A DNA stretch of 64,000 nucleotides, taken from Stentor roeselii. Taxonomy: Eukaryota > Ciliophora > Heterotrichea > Heterotrichida > Stentoridae. The translations under genes and the position numbers were made by a program. The stretch lies in contig RSEH01000123.1 in assembly GCA_006503475.1 (NCBI GenBank), forward strand, positions 1 to 64,000. The letters are read 5' to 3'. Shown piece after piece: positions 57,267 through 64,000 of this stretch (position 1 is the stretch's first letter; every line of letters starts with the position of its first letter). The notes beneath the pieces were generated by a model that did not search any database, was not told the origin of the DNA, and saw nothing but the letters and a program-made list of their open reading frames with translations.

Positions 57267-57929
57267 TCAAGTATTAATAAAATCTTTGATATTCTTGAGC
57301 CATTTCGATTCTAAAGTCTTGTAGCGATATTCAGAAATCTTTGCAACATTCTCCAAAATTTTTCTGGTAACCCCAAGTTGAATAAAGTTGTCCTTTAAAG
57401 TTTCCTGAGTAAACTTCTTATTTATCACATGTAACTTGGGTCTAAACTTTTTGTTAAGAACTATTTCTCCATGATCCTTCAACTCCTGATTATCCAAAAT
57501 AAAACTCGTCGCAATCATGAAATCTCCAAACATATTTATACAAAGGTAAACCTGTGTATGAGTATCTCCATAAATCCAGAACTTAAAAGGGTGCAAAAAA
57601 ACACTTTTTCCTTTTTGCTTCAACAAAAGAATCTTTTCCTTTATTATCGGATTTTCGATTTTCTTAATTTTCTCGTCATCCAACTCACTTACTGGATGAG
57701 GCATGAAATCCAGTTGAATATTATTCCCTTTTATATCTTTTTTCAAGTAAATATTCGAAGAATTTTCCTTTAAAACCACTTTAAAGCCTGCTTGTTCAAC
57801 AGCAGAGCAATGTTCAGAAAGTAAAGCAAGATCATCCTTATTAATATTTTGTATGCTTTTATCAAGTTCCCTGATCAGTTTCATTCTCTTGAGCGTGATA
57901 AGGCTTCTAGAGATTGAATAAGAGATCAT
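57267..57929 (-). CDS. MAM33/p32-like mitochondrial matrix protein
   Basis: 220 aa. The first ~25 residues are basic and amphipathic (MISYSISRSLITLKRMKLIR), like a mitochondrial presequence. The body has strands and a C-terminal helix ending YRYKTLESKWLKNIKDFI, which fits the p32/C1QBP/MAM33 pattern of a final KE-x-Y-x-x-WL-x-x-LK-x-F helix preceded by a short LGVT loop. These acidic trimers support mitochondrial translation and respiration. The resemblance is to pattern and length only, and this copy is less acidic than usual. Its ATG lies five bases from the 3' end of the upstream gene. Confidence 0.5.
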   Translation of the reverse strand: MISYSISRSLITLKRMKLIRELDKSIQNINKDDLALLSEHCSAVEQAGFKVVLKENSSNIYLKKDIKGNNIQLDFMPHPVSELDDEKIKKIENPIIKEKILLLKQKGKSVFLHPFKFWIYGDTHTQVYLCINMFGDFMIATSFILDNQELKDHGEIVLNKKFRPKLHVINKKFTQETLKDNFIQLGVTRKILENVAKISEYRYKTLESKWLKNIKDFINT

Positions 57930-57934
57930 TTTTA

Positions 57935-58723
57935 TTAATATAGTTCATTTCTTTTAATTGTGATTTGATAAGGAGACAACGACCGGTACCCGAACTGAAA
58001 AATTTGCAAGCTCTCCATCGAGTTGCTTCTTTGTTTGCTGATCGTCGGTGACCGGGACTTGATGAACTTTCTCTGAATCGGTACAGGGATGGACCGAATA
58101 GTACTCTGCGTTCTTTTAACCTGACTATTAGAACTGACTTTTCCTTCACTTTTCCTGTCATTTTTCGAGGCTCTGTAGAAAAGTGAGTCTTTTTTTTCCA
58201 GTTCACTGTTCAAACTATCAAAAATCGAGACTTTTTTATCATCAAAAGTCTGGACATGAGACTTGTGGTCTTTCATGTTCAGACAGTCCTCAATGAGTTG
58301 AATGTCTTGCTCCAGTTCAATCATTTCATCATCACACAAAAACTTCCGGTCGTTCAGGACTTCCTTAGGTTTGATGATATTTAAAATCTTGATTTCTGCC
58401 TTTTCTGCTAATTTCCTAGAACGAGAAGAAATCCTTGGCTTTGCTTGAACTTCTTTCAACTCAGCTTCGATTTTTTGTTTCCTCATTTCTTCCAATTTTC
58501 GTTCAACAGACTGTCTTTTTTGTATCAAACGATTCGCTGTTGTGACTTGTCTCTGAGGTGAGCGGCTCTGAGGGTTCAAGACTTGAGCAGGAGGTTGTCT
58601 TACTTTTTGAACTGAAATCGGTCTTTTACCTTCAGGTTGGGAAACGTTGAAGTGTTTCAAGGAAAAATCATCGATTTCTGTTAGTTTTATCAGCTTTGAA
58701 GGCCTGTTTGAATTTTACTTCAT
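57935..58723 (-). CDS. Basic coiled-coil/disordered hypothetical protein
   Basis: Two exons: ATGAA, then a 15-nt intron (58704-58718), then the rest, 257 aa in total. Splicing yields MKPSKLIKLTEIDDFSLKHF; unspliced, no ATG opens the long frame. The protein is Arg/Ser/Pro-rich with one helical segment (about 65-100, KRQSVERKLEEMRKQKIEAE). The tail has RSPTISKQRSNSMES and ends GYRSLSPYQITIKRNELY. No domain recognised. A five-residue gap separates it from the next gene. A cytoskeletal linker is possible but not shown. Confidence 0.7.
58704..58718 (-). other. 15-nt intron immediately after the start codon
   Basis: The minus strand reads GTAAAATTCAAACAG, two bases after the second codon begins (ATG AA/G). 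A at position 10. The in-frame TAA means an unspliced message makes a two-residue peptide. Confidence 0.85.
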
Positions 58724-58818
58724 AGTTGAGAGTAATAAGTTTTATTATTTAAATTCAGGATTTGGAATGTCCCGGAATTTGAAAGGGTTGTCTGGGTGGA
58801 AAGAAGGTTTAACTAGTG

Positions 58819-59217
58819 TTACATGAACTCGGTCACCATGTGCTTTAAGAGTGAACTTGGTAACTTTGGAGCTTTTTTATTGTCTAGTAGCCAGCAAAAG
58901 GCTTTTCGTCGATTCCAGATGGATTTTGAATCGATCCTGTCTTGCATGTATTTCGCGATTTCTTCGTAGTCTTTGTGAGTTTTGCTTAATAAATGAGCGA
59001 TGTAGAGAGGGGTTACTCTTTGGTGTTCATCATAGGGTGTTAGGTAAATCTCAGCGCCCATCAGGTCTCCAATCAACTTAACCCCTTCTTTACACTTATG
59101 AACAATAGCCAAGTCCAAAAAAAGGTAACTTTTCAAGTCACTTTCCCACCCATGCCACAACCTCAGCAGTTCTTCATAATTTTCCTGTTCTTTGAGTGCT
59201 TTTACAATAACGTCCAT
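58819..59217 (-). CDS. Small ankyrin-like hypothetical protein
   Basis: 132 aa if it ends at TAA 58819. The helical pairs (LDLAIVHKCKEGVKLIGDLM; TPLYIAHLLSKTHKDYEEIA) look like degenerate ankyrin repeats. Beyond codon ~122 another frame becomes coding-like to TAA at about 58748 (HGDRVHVTLVKPSFHPDNPF). A 14-nt removal of GTTCACTCTTAAAG would join it and give a ~25-residue longer tail, but that is not a canonical intron length here. Start codons of this gene and the MORN gene are only 39 bases apart. No specific orthologue. Confidence 0.55.
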   Translation of the reverse strand: MDVIVKALKEQENYEELLRLWHGWESDLKSYLFLDLAIVHKCKEGVKLIGDLMGAEIYLTPYDEHQRVTPLYIAHLLSKTHKDYEEIAKYMQDRIDSKSIWNRRKAFCWLLDNKKAPKLPSSLLKHMVTEFM

Positions 59218-59256
59218 TTAACGGTATATTAAATTTGTTTACCTTTGTTATAATCC

Positions 59257-60174
59257 ATGGGCAACAATTGCACTTGCATCAGGCAAAAGGCAGACGATAC
59301 TGAAATCCTATCAATGGAGGATTCCCATATGAGAGACCGTTCAATCGTAGTGAAGGAAAAAGACGAAAACGACCTCGACTTGATCCTTCCAAGTCCCAGC
59401 GCTTTAGGAAAAATAGCAGAAGGAAGACTTGGAAGATTTTACTTCAGGACCAGTGACTTAAAGTACCTCGGCGACCAAATCGTCAGTCCTGAAGGCTGGA
59501 AGTACTTCGGCGAAAAAGACGAAAACGGCTTCAAGTCAGGCCGAGGGGTGTTCATCTGGAAGGAAGGTACGAAGTACATCGGTACCTTCAAAAACAACAG
59601 AGCTAACGGGTACGGAAGACTCATTCACACCTCAGGCGACATCTACGAAGGCGAATGGCTGGATGACAAGGCTCAAGGGCAGGGAAAGTACTACCACTAT
59701 GACGGCTCTGTTTACTCCGGGGAATGGGTCGAAGATAAACAGGAAGGCTTCGGCATCGAGACCTGGGCAGACGGGGCTGTGTTTAAAGGCACCTTCAAAA
59801 ATGGCATCAAAAGTGGATATGGAGAATTCCAGTGGGCTGATGGAAGTTCTTATAAAGGAGAATTCTTGGATGATGATATTCATGGTCAAGGAATTTATCA
59901 GTGGAGTGATAAAAGAATGTATGAAGGCATCTGGAAAAAAAATCAAATGCATGGAGTTGGAAGATACACCTGGCCTGATGGAAAAGTCTACATCGGTCAC
60001 TATGAACATGATGAAAAACATGGAAGTGGAGAAATGTCTTTTCCTGATGGTAAAATCATCAAAGGATTCTGGGTTAAAGGGAAAATTGAAGGGCCTGGAG
60101 AAATCTTTCATCCTGATGGAAATGTTGAAAAAGCTGTCTGGGCTGAAGGGAAAAAACTACAGACCTTAGAATGA
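59257..60174 (+). CDS. N-acylated MORN-repeat protein
   Basis: 305 aa. It starts MGNNCTC (possible myristoylation at Gly2, palmitoylation at Cys5). From about residue 85 to the end there are about nine 23-residue MORN repeats (YEGEWLDDKAQGQGKYYHYD, YSGEWVEDKQEGFGIETWAD and so on). MORN arrays bind membranes or tubulin-associated proteins and form cortical and basal-body scaffolds in protists. It ends in TGA. The next gene begins 12 bases later, among the shortest same-strand gaps here. Confidence 0.92.
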   Translation: MGNNCTCIRQKADDTEILSMEDSHMRDRSIVVKEKDENDLDLILPSPSALGKIAEGRLGRFYFRTSDLKYLGDQIVSPEGWKYFGEKDENGFKSGRGVFIWKEGTKYIGTFKNNRANGYGRLIHTSGDIYEGEWLDDKAQGQGKYYHYDGSVYSGEWVEDKQEGFGIETWADGAVFKGTFKNGIKSGYGEFQWADGSSYKGEFLDDDIHGQGIYQWSDKRMYEGIWKKNQMHGVGRYTWPDGKVYIGHYEHDEKHGSGEMSFPDGKIIKGFWVKGKIEGPGEIFHPDGNVEKAVWAEGKKLQTLE

Positions 60175-60186
60175 AATAATTCGTAA

Positions 60187-61371
60187 ATGGAATTTTTTGA
60201 GAATCCTGGAGGAGAAGTGCCTTTTGATGCAGCTGAAAATATGAGGGAAACACTTCAACTTTATGTTCTGGTTTTGAAGTCGAACTCGCCACTTAGTTTA
60301 CCGAAAGAACAGACTTCAACGGGAATGCTTAAGGACTACTCGTCACTTTATATTGGGTATGGGGGAAAGTTGTTCACTTTTTGGAAGCTTAGTCAGAGTT
60401 TTAATGATTATTTTGATGATTTTGAGTCAATGTGTAGTTTGGTCAATCAACAGATGCTATCGCTTAAGTCAGATGCTCCTACTTTTTTCATGGGAAAAGA
60501 GGGGCTATTAAGTATTTTAGCTATTTCAAGAAAAAGTGAACCAACATTAAGATCTCTTCTAGATTCAATACCCGTCAACTTTCGAGAGTTCGAACTACTT
60601 TATGGTGCTGCAGGTTCTCTTTATATTTTAGGCTTCATCCTAAAGCACTGGCCAGAAGTGCCATATTCAGACGAAATAATCCAGAAAATCCGAGCAATAA
60701 GCAAAAACATAGTCGAGTCTTCAGAACGGCCTGATATCCTCCTTCACAAGTTTCCATCAGGAAGCCGAGGAAAGTACTATTTAGGAGCAGCACACGGGAT
60801 GATGGGCATTTTGCATATAATGCTTCAACTGCGTAACTATATCCCTGAATACGATTCTCTTATGCAAGCGACAGTCGATTTCATTGCAAGTCAGCAATTC
60901 GTTTCAGGCAACTTTCCAGTGATTTTAAACTCGAAAAACGATGACACCCTGCATTTCTGTCATGGGTCTCCTGGAGCTATTCCCTTGCTTTGTCTCGCTT
61001 ATAAGGCTTATGGGTTTCAAGGGTATCTAGACTGCGCTTTAAGGGCTGGTGAGGACCTGTGGAATCGAGGATTGCTGAGGAAGGGTCGTAGTCTTTGTCA
61101 TGGAGTCAGTGGGAATGGGTATTCGTTTTTGCATCTTTATAATACCACTGGTGATGTGAAGTGGCTGCATAGGGCTCAGATGTTTGCGATTATCATGGGC
61201 TATGATGAAGATTATGATAAAAGTACAAAAACCTACGATGATGGCCAGAGAATGAAAATAGGAGAACCTGACCACCCCTATAGTTTAATGGAAGGAATTT
61301 CTGGAGCCATTTGCTTCTTAAAAGACTGTCTGGAGCCCTCAACAGCCTCATTCCCTGGATATGATTTTTAA
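60187..61371 (+). CDS. LanC-like protein
   Basis: 394 aa, the usual LanCL length. An alpha/alpha-barrel with repeated Gly motifs: LYGAAGSLYILGF, YLGAAHGMMGILHIM, CHGSPGAIPLL, LCHGVSGNGYSFLHL, SLMEGISGAICFL. The zinc ligands of the family are visible as Cys in FCHGSPG (~257) and Cys-His in LCHG (~303). Eukaryotic LANCL proteins add glutathione to dehydrated Ser/Thr in damaged proteins. The catalytic zinc site appears intact. It converges on the START gene with six bases between stops. Confidence 0.93.
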   Translation: MEFFENPGGEVPFDAAENMRETLQLYVLVLKSNSPLSLPKEQTSTGMLKDYSSLYIGYGGKLFTFWKLSQSFNDYFDDFESMCSLVNQQMLSLKSDAPTFFMGKEGLLSILAISRKSEPTLRSLLDSIPVNFREFELLYGAAGSLYILGFILKHWPEVPYSDEIIQKIRAISKNIVESSERPDILLHKFPSGSRGKYYLGAAHGMMGILHIMLQLRNYIPEYDSLMQATVDFIASQQFVSGNFPVILNSKNDDTLHFCHGSPGAIPLLCLAYKAYGFQGYLDCALRAGEDLWNRGLLRKGRSLCHGVSGNGYSFLHLYNTTGDVKWLHRAQMFAIIMGYDEDYDKSTKTYDDGQRMKIGEPDHPYSLMEGISGAICFLKDCLEPSTASFPGYDF

Positions 61372-61377
61372 TCTAAT

Positions 61378-62262
61378 CTAGTCACTATTTGAACATTCAC
61401 TGATAGCCTTTCTCATAAGTTCGAAAAGTTCAGGTTTTTCTCGAATCCTGGTCTCATAAGGGCTTCCTTCAAAAGCATTAATCTTATTCCGTAGTTCATC
61501 CATGACATAGTACATGATATGTTTCATCCCATAGTTAACAAGAGTAGTAGGAAGGTAACTCTATTTGTCTCTTACAATATTCCCATCAGCAGAGACCAGA
61601 AACGTGACTTTTGTCGTATTCTCATCGACCATCTTCGCATAAAGACATCCAATTCGAACCCACATTCTGACCTCATCAGGTCCATAAGGCGGTATTTTCG
61701 TGCCCATGTAATTTTCAGACTCCGGAGTCTTCATCGTGATCATACATCCTCTTTCTTTAGGTATCGGAATCGCGTTGAATTCAATCAAACATTGACGGTT
61801 AGCCAAAGGCCAAGGGAACCAAAAGTGAAACTTTGTCAACTTTCTTGTCATCGTCGGCTCTGAGAGGATGTCGATTCGAGTCACTACCGACACCCAAGTC
61901 GTCACCAGATCTGCCGCGCTTAGGACTGCCAAGGTTTTAAATAAGTCCTGGCGAATCAAAACTTCGCACTTGGTGAAAAACTCGCTTCCTGAACCTCTTG
62001 CTTGGACTTTGATGTCGTTTGACTCTGTTACGATTGTCCAGTCATCAGCATTGAGGTAGTCACAGACTTGGTTGAAATAATCAAGCTCGGATTTGTATCG
62101 GATGTATTCTGGAAAATCAAGACTACGACGCACTTTTGGCTTTTGCTGGATAAAGGATTGGAACTCGGTGTGAAGTTTTAGCATTGATAGGTTGTCACAG
62201 GAATGGAATGCTTTTTTGAAGTCTGAAATCAGTTGTTCTATGCCTTCCATTTTATTTAACAT
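61378..62262 (-). CDS. START-domain lipid-binding protein
   Basis: Two exons give 289 aa, starting at ATG 62262 (MLNKMEGIEQL); the frame is open a little further upstream but has no earlier ATG. After a helical lead, a START/Bet v1-type domain covers about 55-270 (DWTIVTESNDIKVQARGSGS, LVTTWVSVVTRIDILSEPTM, NRQCLIEFNAIPIPKERGCM, TTKVTFLVSADGNI). The long C-terminal helix that closes the lipid cavity is encoded after the intron (SYLPTTLVNYGMKHIMYYVM). This is the second START gene in the window. The ligand is unknown. Soluble; no membrane anchor. Confidence 0.82.
61561..61575 (-). other. 15-nt intron in START gene
   Basis: The minus strand reads GTAAGAGACAAATAG, phase 0, A at position 10, in-frame TAG. 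It adds the C-terminal helix of the START domain. Confidence 0.9.
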
Positions 62263-62444
62263 GAGTAAATAAGGATTTTTATCAGGGGAGATTATTTTAT
62301 CCAAATTAAATAAGGGTTATGAAGGAAATGTTTGAAGGTATTGACTTATCTGTTTTGGATTAAACTATTTTCCTTAATAAAGAAAAAAAATTTTAATTTG
62401 TTTAGACCTGTGTTAATTATTATCTCAGAATAAACTTATAGCTA

Positions 62445-63416
62445 ATGGGAAGCTGCACAACTCGTGAGCATTCATCAAGTCTCAACCCAGGCTTCTGTCT
62501 TCAAAACCTCGACCTTGCCCTTCTAAAGTCCCACAACGACTACAGCCAGTATCAAGCTTACCAAAAGTTCTTATCAGTCCACTGGAAGTCCTTCAAATCT
62601 CCTCCATCCCAGCAAGACTCTCTCTCAATTCCAGACTTCCACGAAATGATTCGAAAGTAATGAAAACTCAGAGGTGTTCCAGACAGTCTAGTCCTAAAAG
62701 TGATCAGAAGTTTATTCGTGATGGATTCACAAAAGGCAGAAATAGTTTACAAAGACATTCAAAAGAACTTCCCAGAGACGAGTCAGTTTTCAACAGAGTC
62801 TCTTTCATACCTGGACTCTCTCTACGAGGCAAGTTTCTGTCTTACAGAAGCAGCTCAATACTCCACAAAGCGAATTGTGTTTTTCTTGAATTTTATTTTG
62901 AACACATCAAGTCTGAAGTATCTTCCTAAAATAGTTCAAAGCTTGCTCTGGTATCTCGAAGAAGCTGAAGTTTTTTATTTAATTGTTGGAATGGTCAAAC
63001 AAGACGTGGAAAAAATTGGGTGTTTGGCGAATCCAGATGTTTTTTCATCTCAACAGAAGTATTTTTTGAATTCTGAGGAAATTTGGAGGATTTCTGAAAG
63101 AATTGCTCGCGTTTTAACTAGACAAGAAGGAAGTTATGAGCTTGTAACTCGAGTTGTGGTTGATTTGATTGAGAATTTTGCTGTTGGACTACTGCCGATG
63201 ATTTATTATCCTTTCCTGATGTGCAATTTTCTATTAGATCGTGCGGATTCTCTGATGAAACTCGCATTTTCTGTATTTTCTTGCATTCAACTCGCAGATC
63301 TTCACACCCAGGAGCAGGTTCGGCAGCAGCTGGTTGAAAAATTTAATTATTCTCGCTTTATTGAAACTTTTCTTAGAACAAGTCCAGGCGAAATGCAGGA
63401 AACTTTGAAAAAATAG
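62445..63416 (+). CDS. N-acylated TBC-like domain protein
   Basis: Two exons joined across a 15-nt intron (62657-62671) give 318 aa. It starts MGSCTTRE (myristoylation and palmitoylation candidates). Residues about 60-100 read FHEMIRKGVPDSLVLKVIRS, the typical opening of a Rab-GAP TBC domain (IRKGIPxSLR-x-x-VW), followed by all-helical sequence to the end. The usual Arg finger (IxxDxxRT) and YxQGM motifs are absent, so it is predicted not to be an active GAP. It may be a TBC pseudo-GAP adaptor. Its 3' end converges on the FYVE gene, 22 bases apart. Confidence 0.68.
62657..62671 (+). other. 15-nt intron in TBC-like gene
   Basis: GTAATGAAAACTCAG, splitting a Lys codon (AA/A). A at position 10; in-frame TAA. 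It lies inside the conserved RKG motif. Confidence 0.92.
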
Positions 63417-63438
63417 CAATATTTACATTATTGTTTAA

Positions 63439-64000
63439 CTATTCTAGTTTTTTCTCGCATTTGGTTATTCTTTTTTTTTTAAGTTTTGTGAAATTCGGGA
63501 TTTCTACGTCGTCTTTGCCTTTTCTTCTTTCGGATACACCTTTGCTGCAGTCGAGGCAGATTCGAACTAGGTCTTTGTATGTTAACTCGGGAAGGGTGGA
63601 CCGGAAAGGAGAGCATTTATCGCAAATGCACCTTCCACACTTCCTGCAGTGATGTTTTCGAAGAAACATTCCAAAGGCTTTTCCGCAGGTTTGACAAAGA
63701 TTTGATCTTTTCCATTTGAACTTTAGAAGGTTTCTTAGTGACTTTTTCCAGTGTTTGAAGTCTTGAGTGTCTTTTGACTTAATTTTCCAAGTCCTTATCA
63801 TTTCTGACTTTTGACAATTGAACTGAATCGTGAATATCAAGTCTTCTGGTTGTTCATTTATAATCTGAAAATCGCTGTCAATTAGAATTTCTTCTGGATC
63901 GTTTTCCCCGCTGGACACCAGGATCTGATTTTCTGTGTAGCGAAAGGTTCGGCTAGTCCAGAGCTTGCAAGGGCTTGAACAAGGGCTGTTGGGGAAAGCA
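63439..64000 (-). CDS. PH-like/FYVE zinc-finger protein, 5' partial
   Basis: The frame is open to the right edge, so the N-terminus lies outside. Visible sequence: a PH-like strand block with its final helix (LWTSRTFRYTENQILVSS; QDFKHWKKSLRNLLKF), then a FYVE finger with C-x2-C (CQTC), the basic ligand patch RKHHCRKCGR, C-x2-C (CDKC) and a closing C-x2-C (CLDC). FYVE fingers bind PtdIns(3)P on endosomes. The upstream WxxD element is replaced. A Lys-rich tail ends the protein. The PH-FYVE arrangement resembles FGD/phafin-type proteins. Strong for FYVE, moderate for PH. Confidence 0.88.
   Translation of the reverse strand, partial: AFPNSPCSSPCKLWTSRTFRYTENQILVSSGENDPEEILIDSDFQIINEQPEDLIFTIQFNCQKSEMIRTWKIKSKDTQDFKHWKKSLRNLLKFKWKRSNLCQTCGKAFGMFLRKHHCRKCGRCICDKCSPFRSTLPELTYKDLVRICLDCSKGVSERRKGKDDVEIPNFTKLKKKRITKCEKKLE

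Noticed and set aside
1-64000. Mobile elements, CRISPR arrays, viral remnants
   Set aside because: No transposase, reverse transcriptase, integrase, terminal repeats or repeat-spacer arrays were seen.

Overview
The window looks like macronuclear DNA of a heterotrich ciliate close to Stentor. Four observations support this. Genes are tightly packed, with gaps of 1-60 bases being common. All three standard stops are used: TGA ends at least four genes and never interrupts a conserved reading frame. Ciliary and cortical genes are abundant. Ten spliceosomal introns could be recognised by eye, eight of them exactly 15 nt, and all ten have GT at the start and an A at position 10. Species assignment is inference from this intron and code signature, not from a search.

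Layout: 1-10086 is the 3' part of a giant polycystin-1/REJ/GPS-type surface receptor. 10087-12765 is an AT-rich stretch without convincing genes. 12766-21841 holds an eIF4G-like MIF4G protein, a DYRK kinase, an EF-hand protein, a VMA21-like V-ATPase assembly factor, radial spoke protein RSP3 and a long coiled-coil protein. 22135-29277 holds a small unknown and clathrin heavy chain with a Met-rich repeat tail. 29452-34828 is a minus-strand cluster: an apparent TBC1D23-TTC39 fusion, a free-standing dynein stalk/microtubule-binding-domain protein, and an ankyrin protein. 34890-43775 holds a three-exon COPI-associated-type membrane protein, an MGCC-start unknown, condensin SMC4, a multi-pass membrane protein, a basic unknown and NEDD1. 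43856-51940 holds an AMPK-gamma-like CBS protein, a two-CNBD protein, a LysM-TLDc protein, a NEK kinase, small unknowns, a RING protein and a probable secreted protein. 52237-64000 holds lysyl-tRNA synthetase, two START-domain proteins, an SK-like K+ channel, a MAM33/p32-like protein, a MORN protein, a LanC-like protein, a TBC-like protein and a partial PH-FYVE protein.

Functionally the window is a mixture of housekeeping genes with membrane-traffic genes (clathrin, TBC1D23-like, COPI-associated, FYVE, TBC), microtubule/cilium genes (RSP3, NEDD1, NEK, dynein-MTBD-like, MORN) and signalling genes. Nothing resembles an operon or a mobile element, and I found no tRNA or rRNA.

The most unusual observations are: (1) a sawtooth strand-composition pattern, with abrupt keto-rich (G/T) to amino-rich (C/A) switches both at divergent promoters and inside long coding regions; (2) a stand-alone dynein microtubule-binding stalk; (3) a TBC-rhodanese-TTC39 fusion whose rhodanese loop has a Cdc25-length CX5R motif; and (4) two introns that contain a canonical 15-nt unit but need a 3' splice site 3 or 5 nt further downstream.
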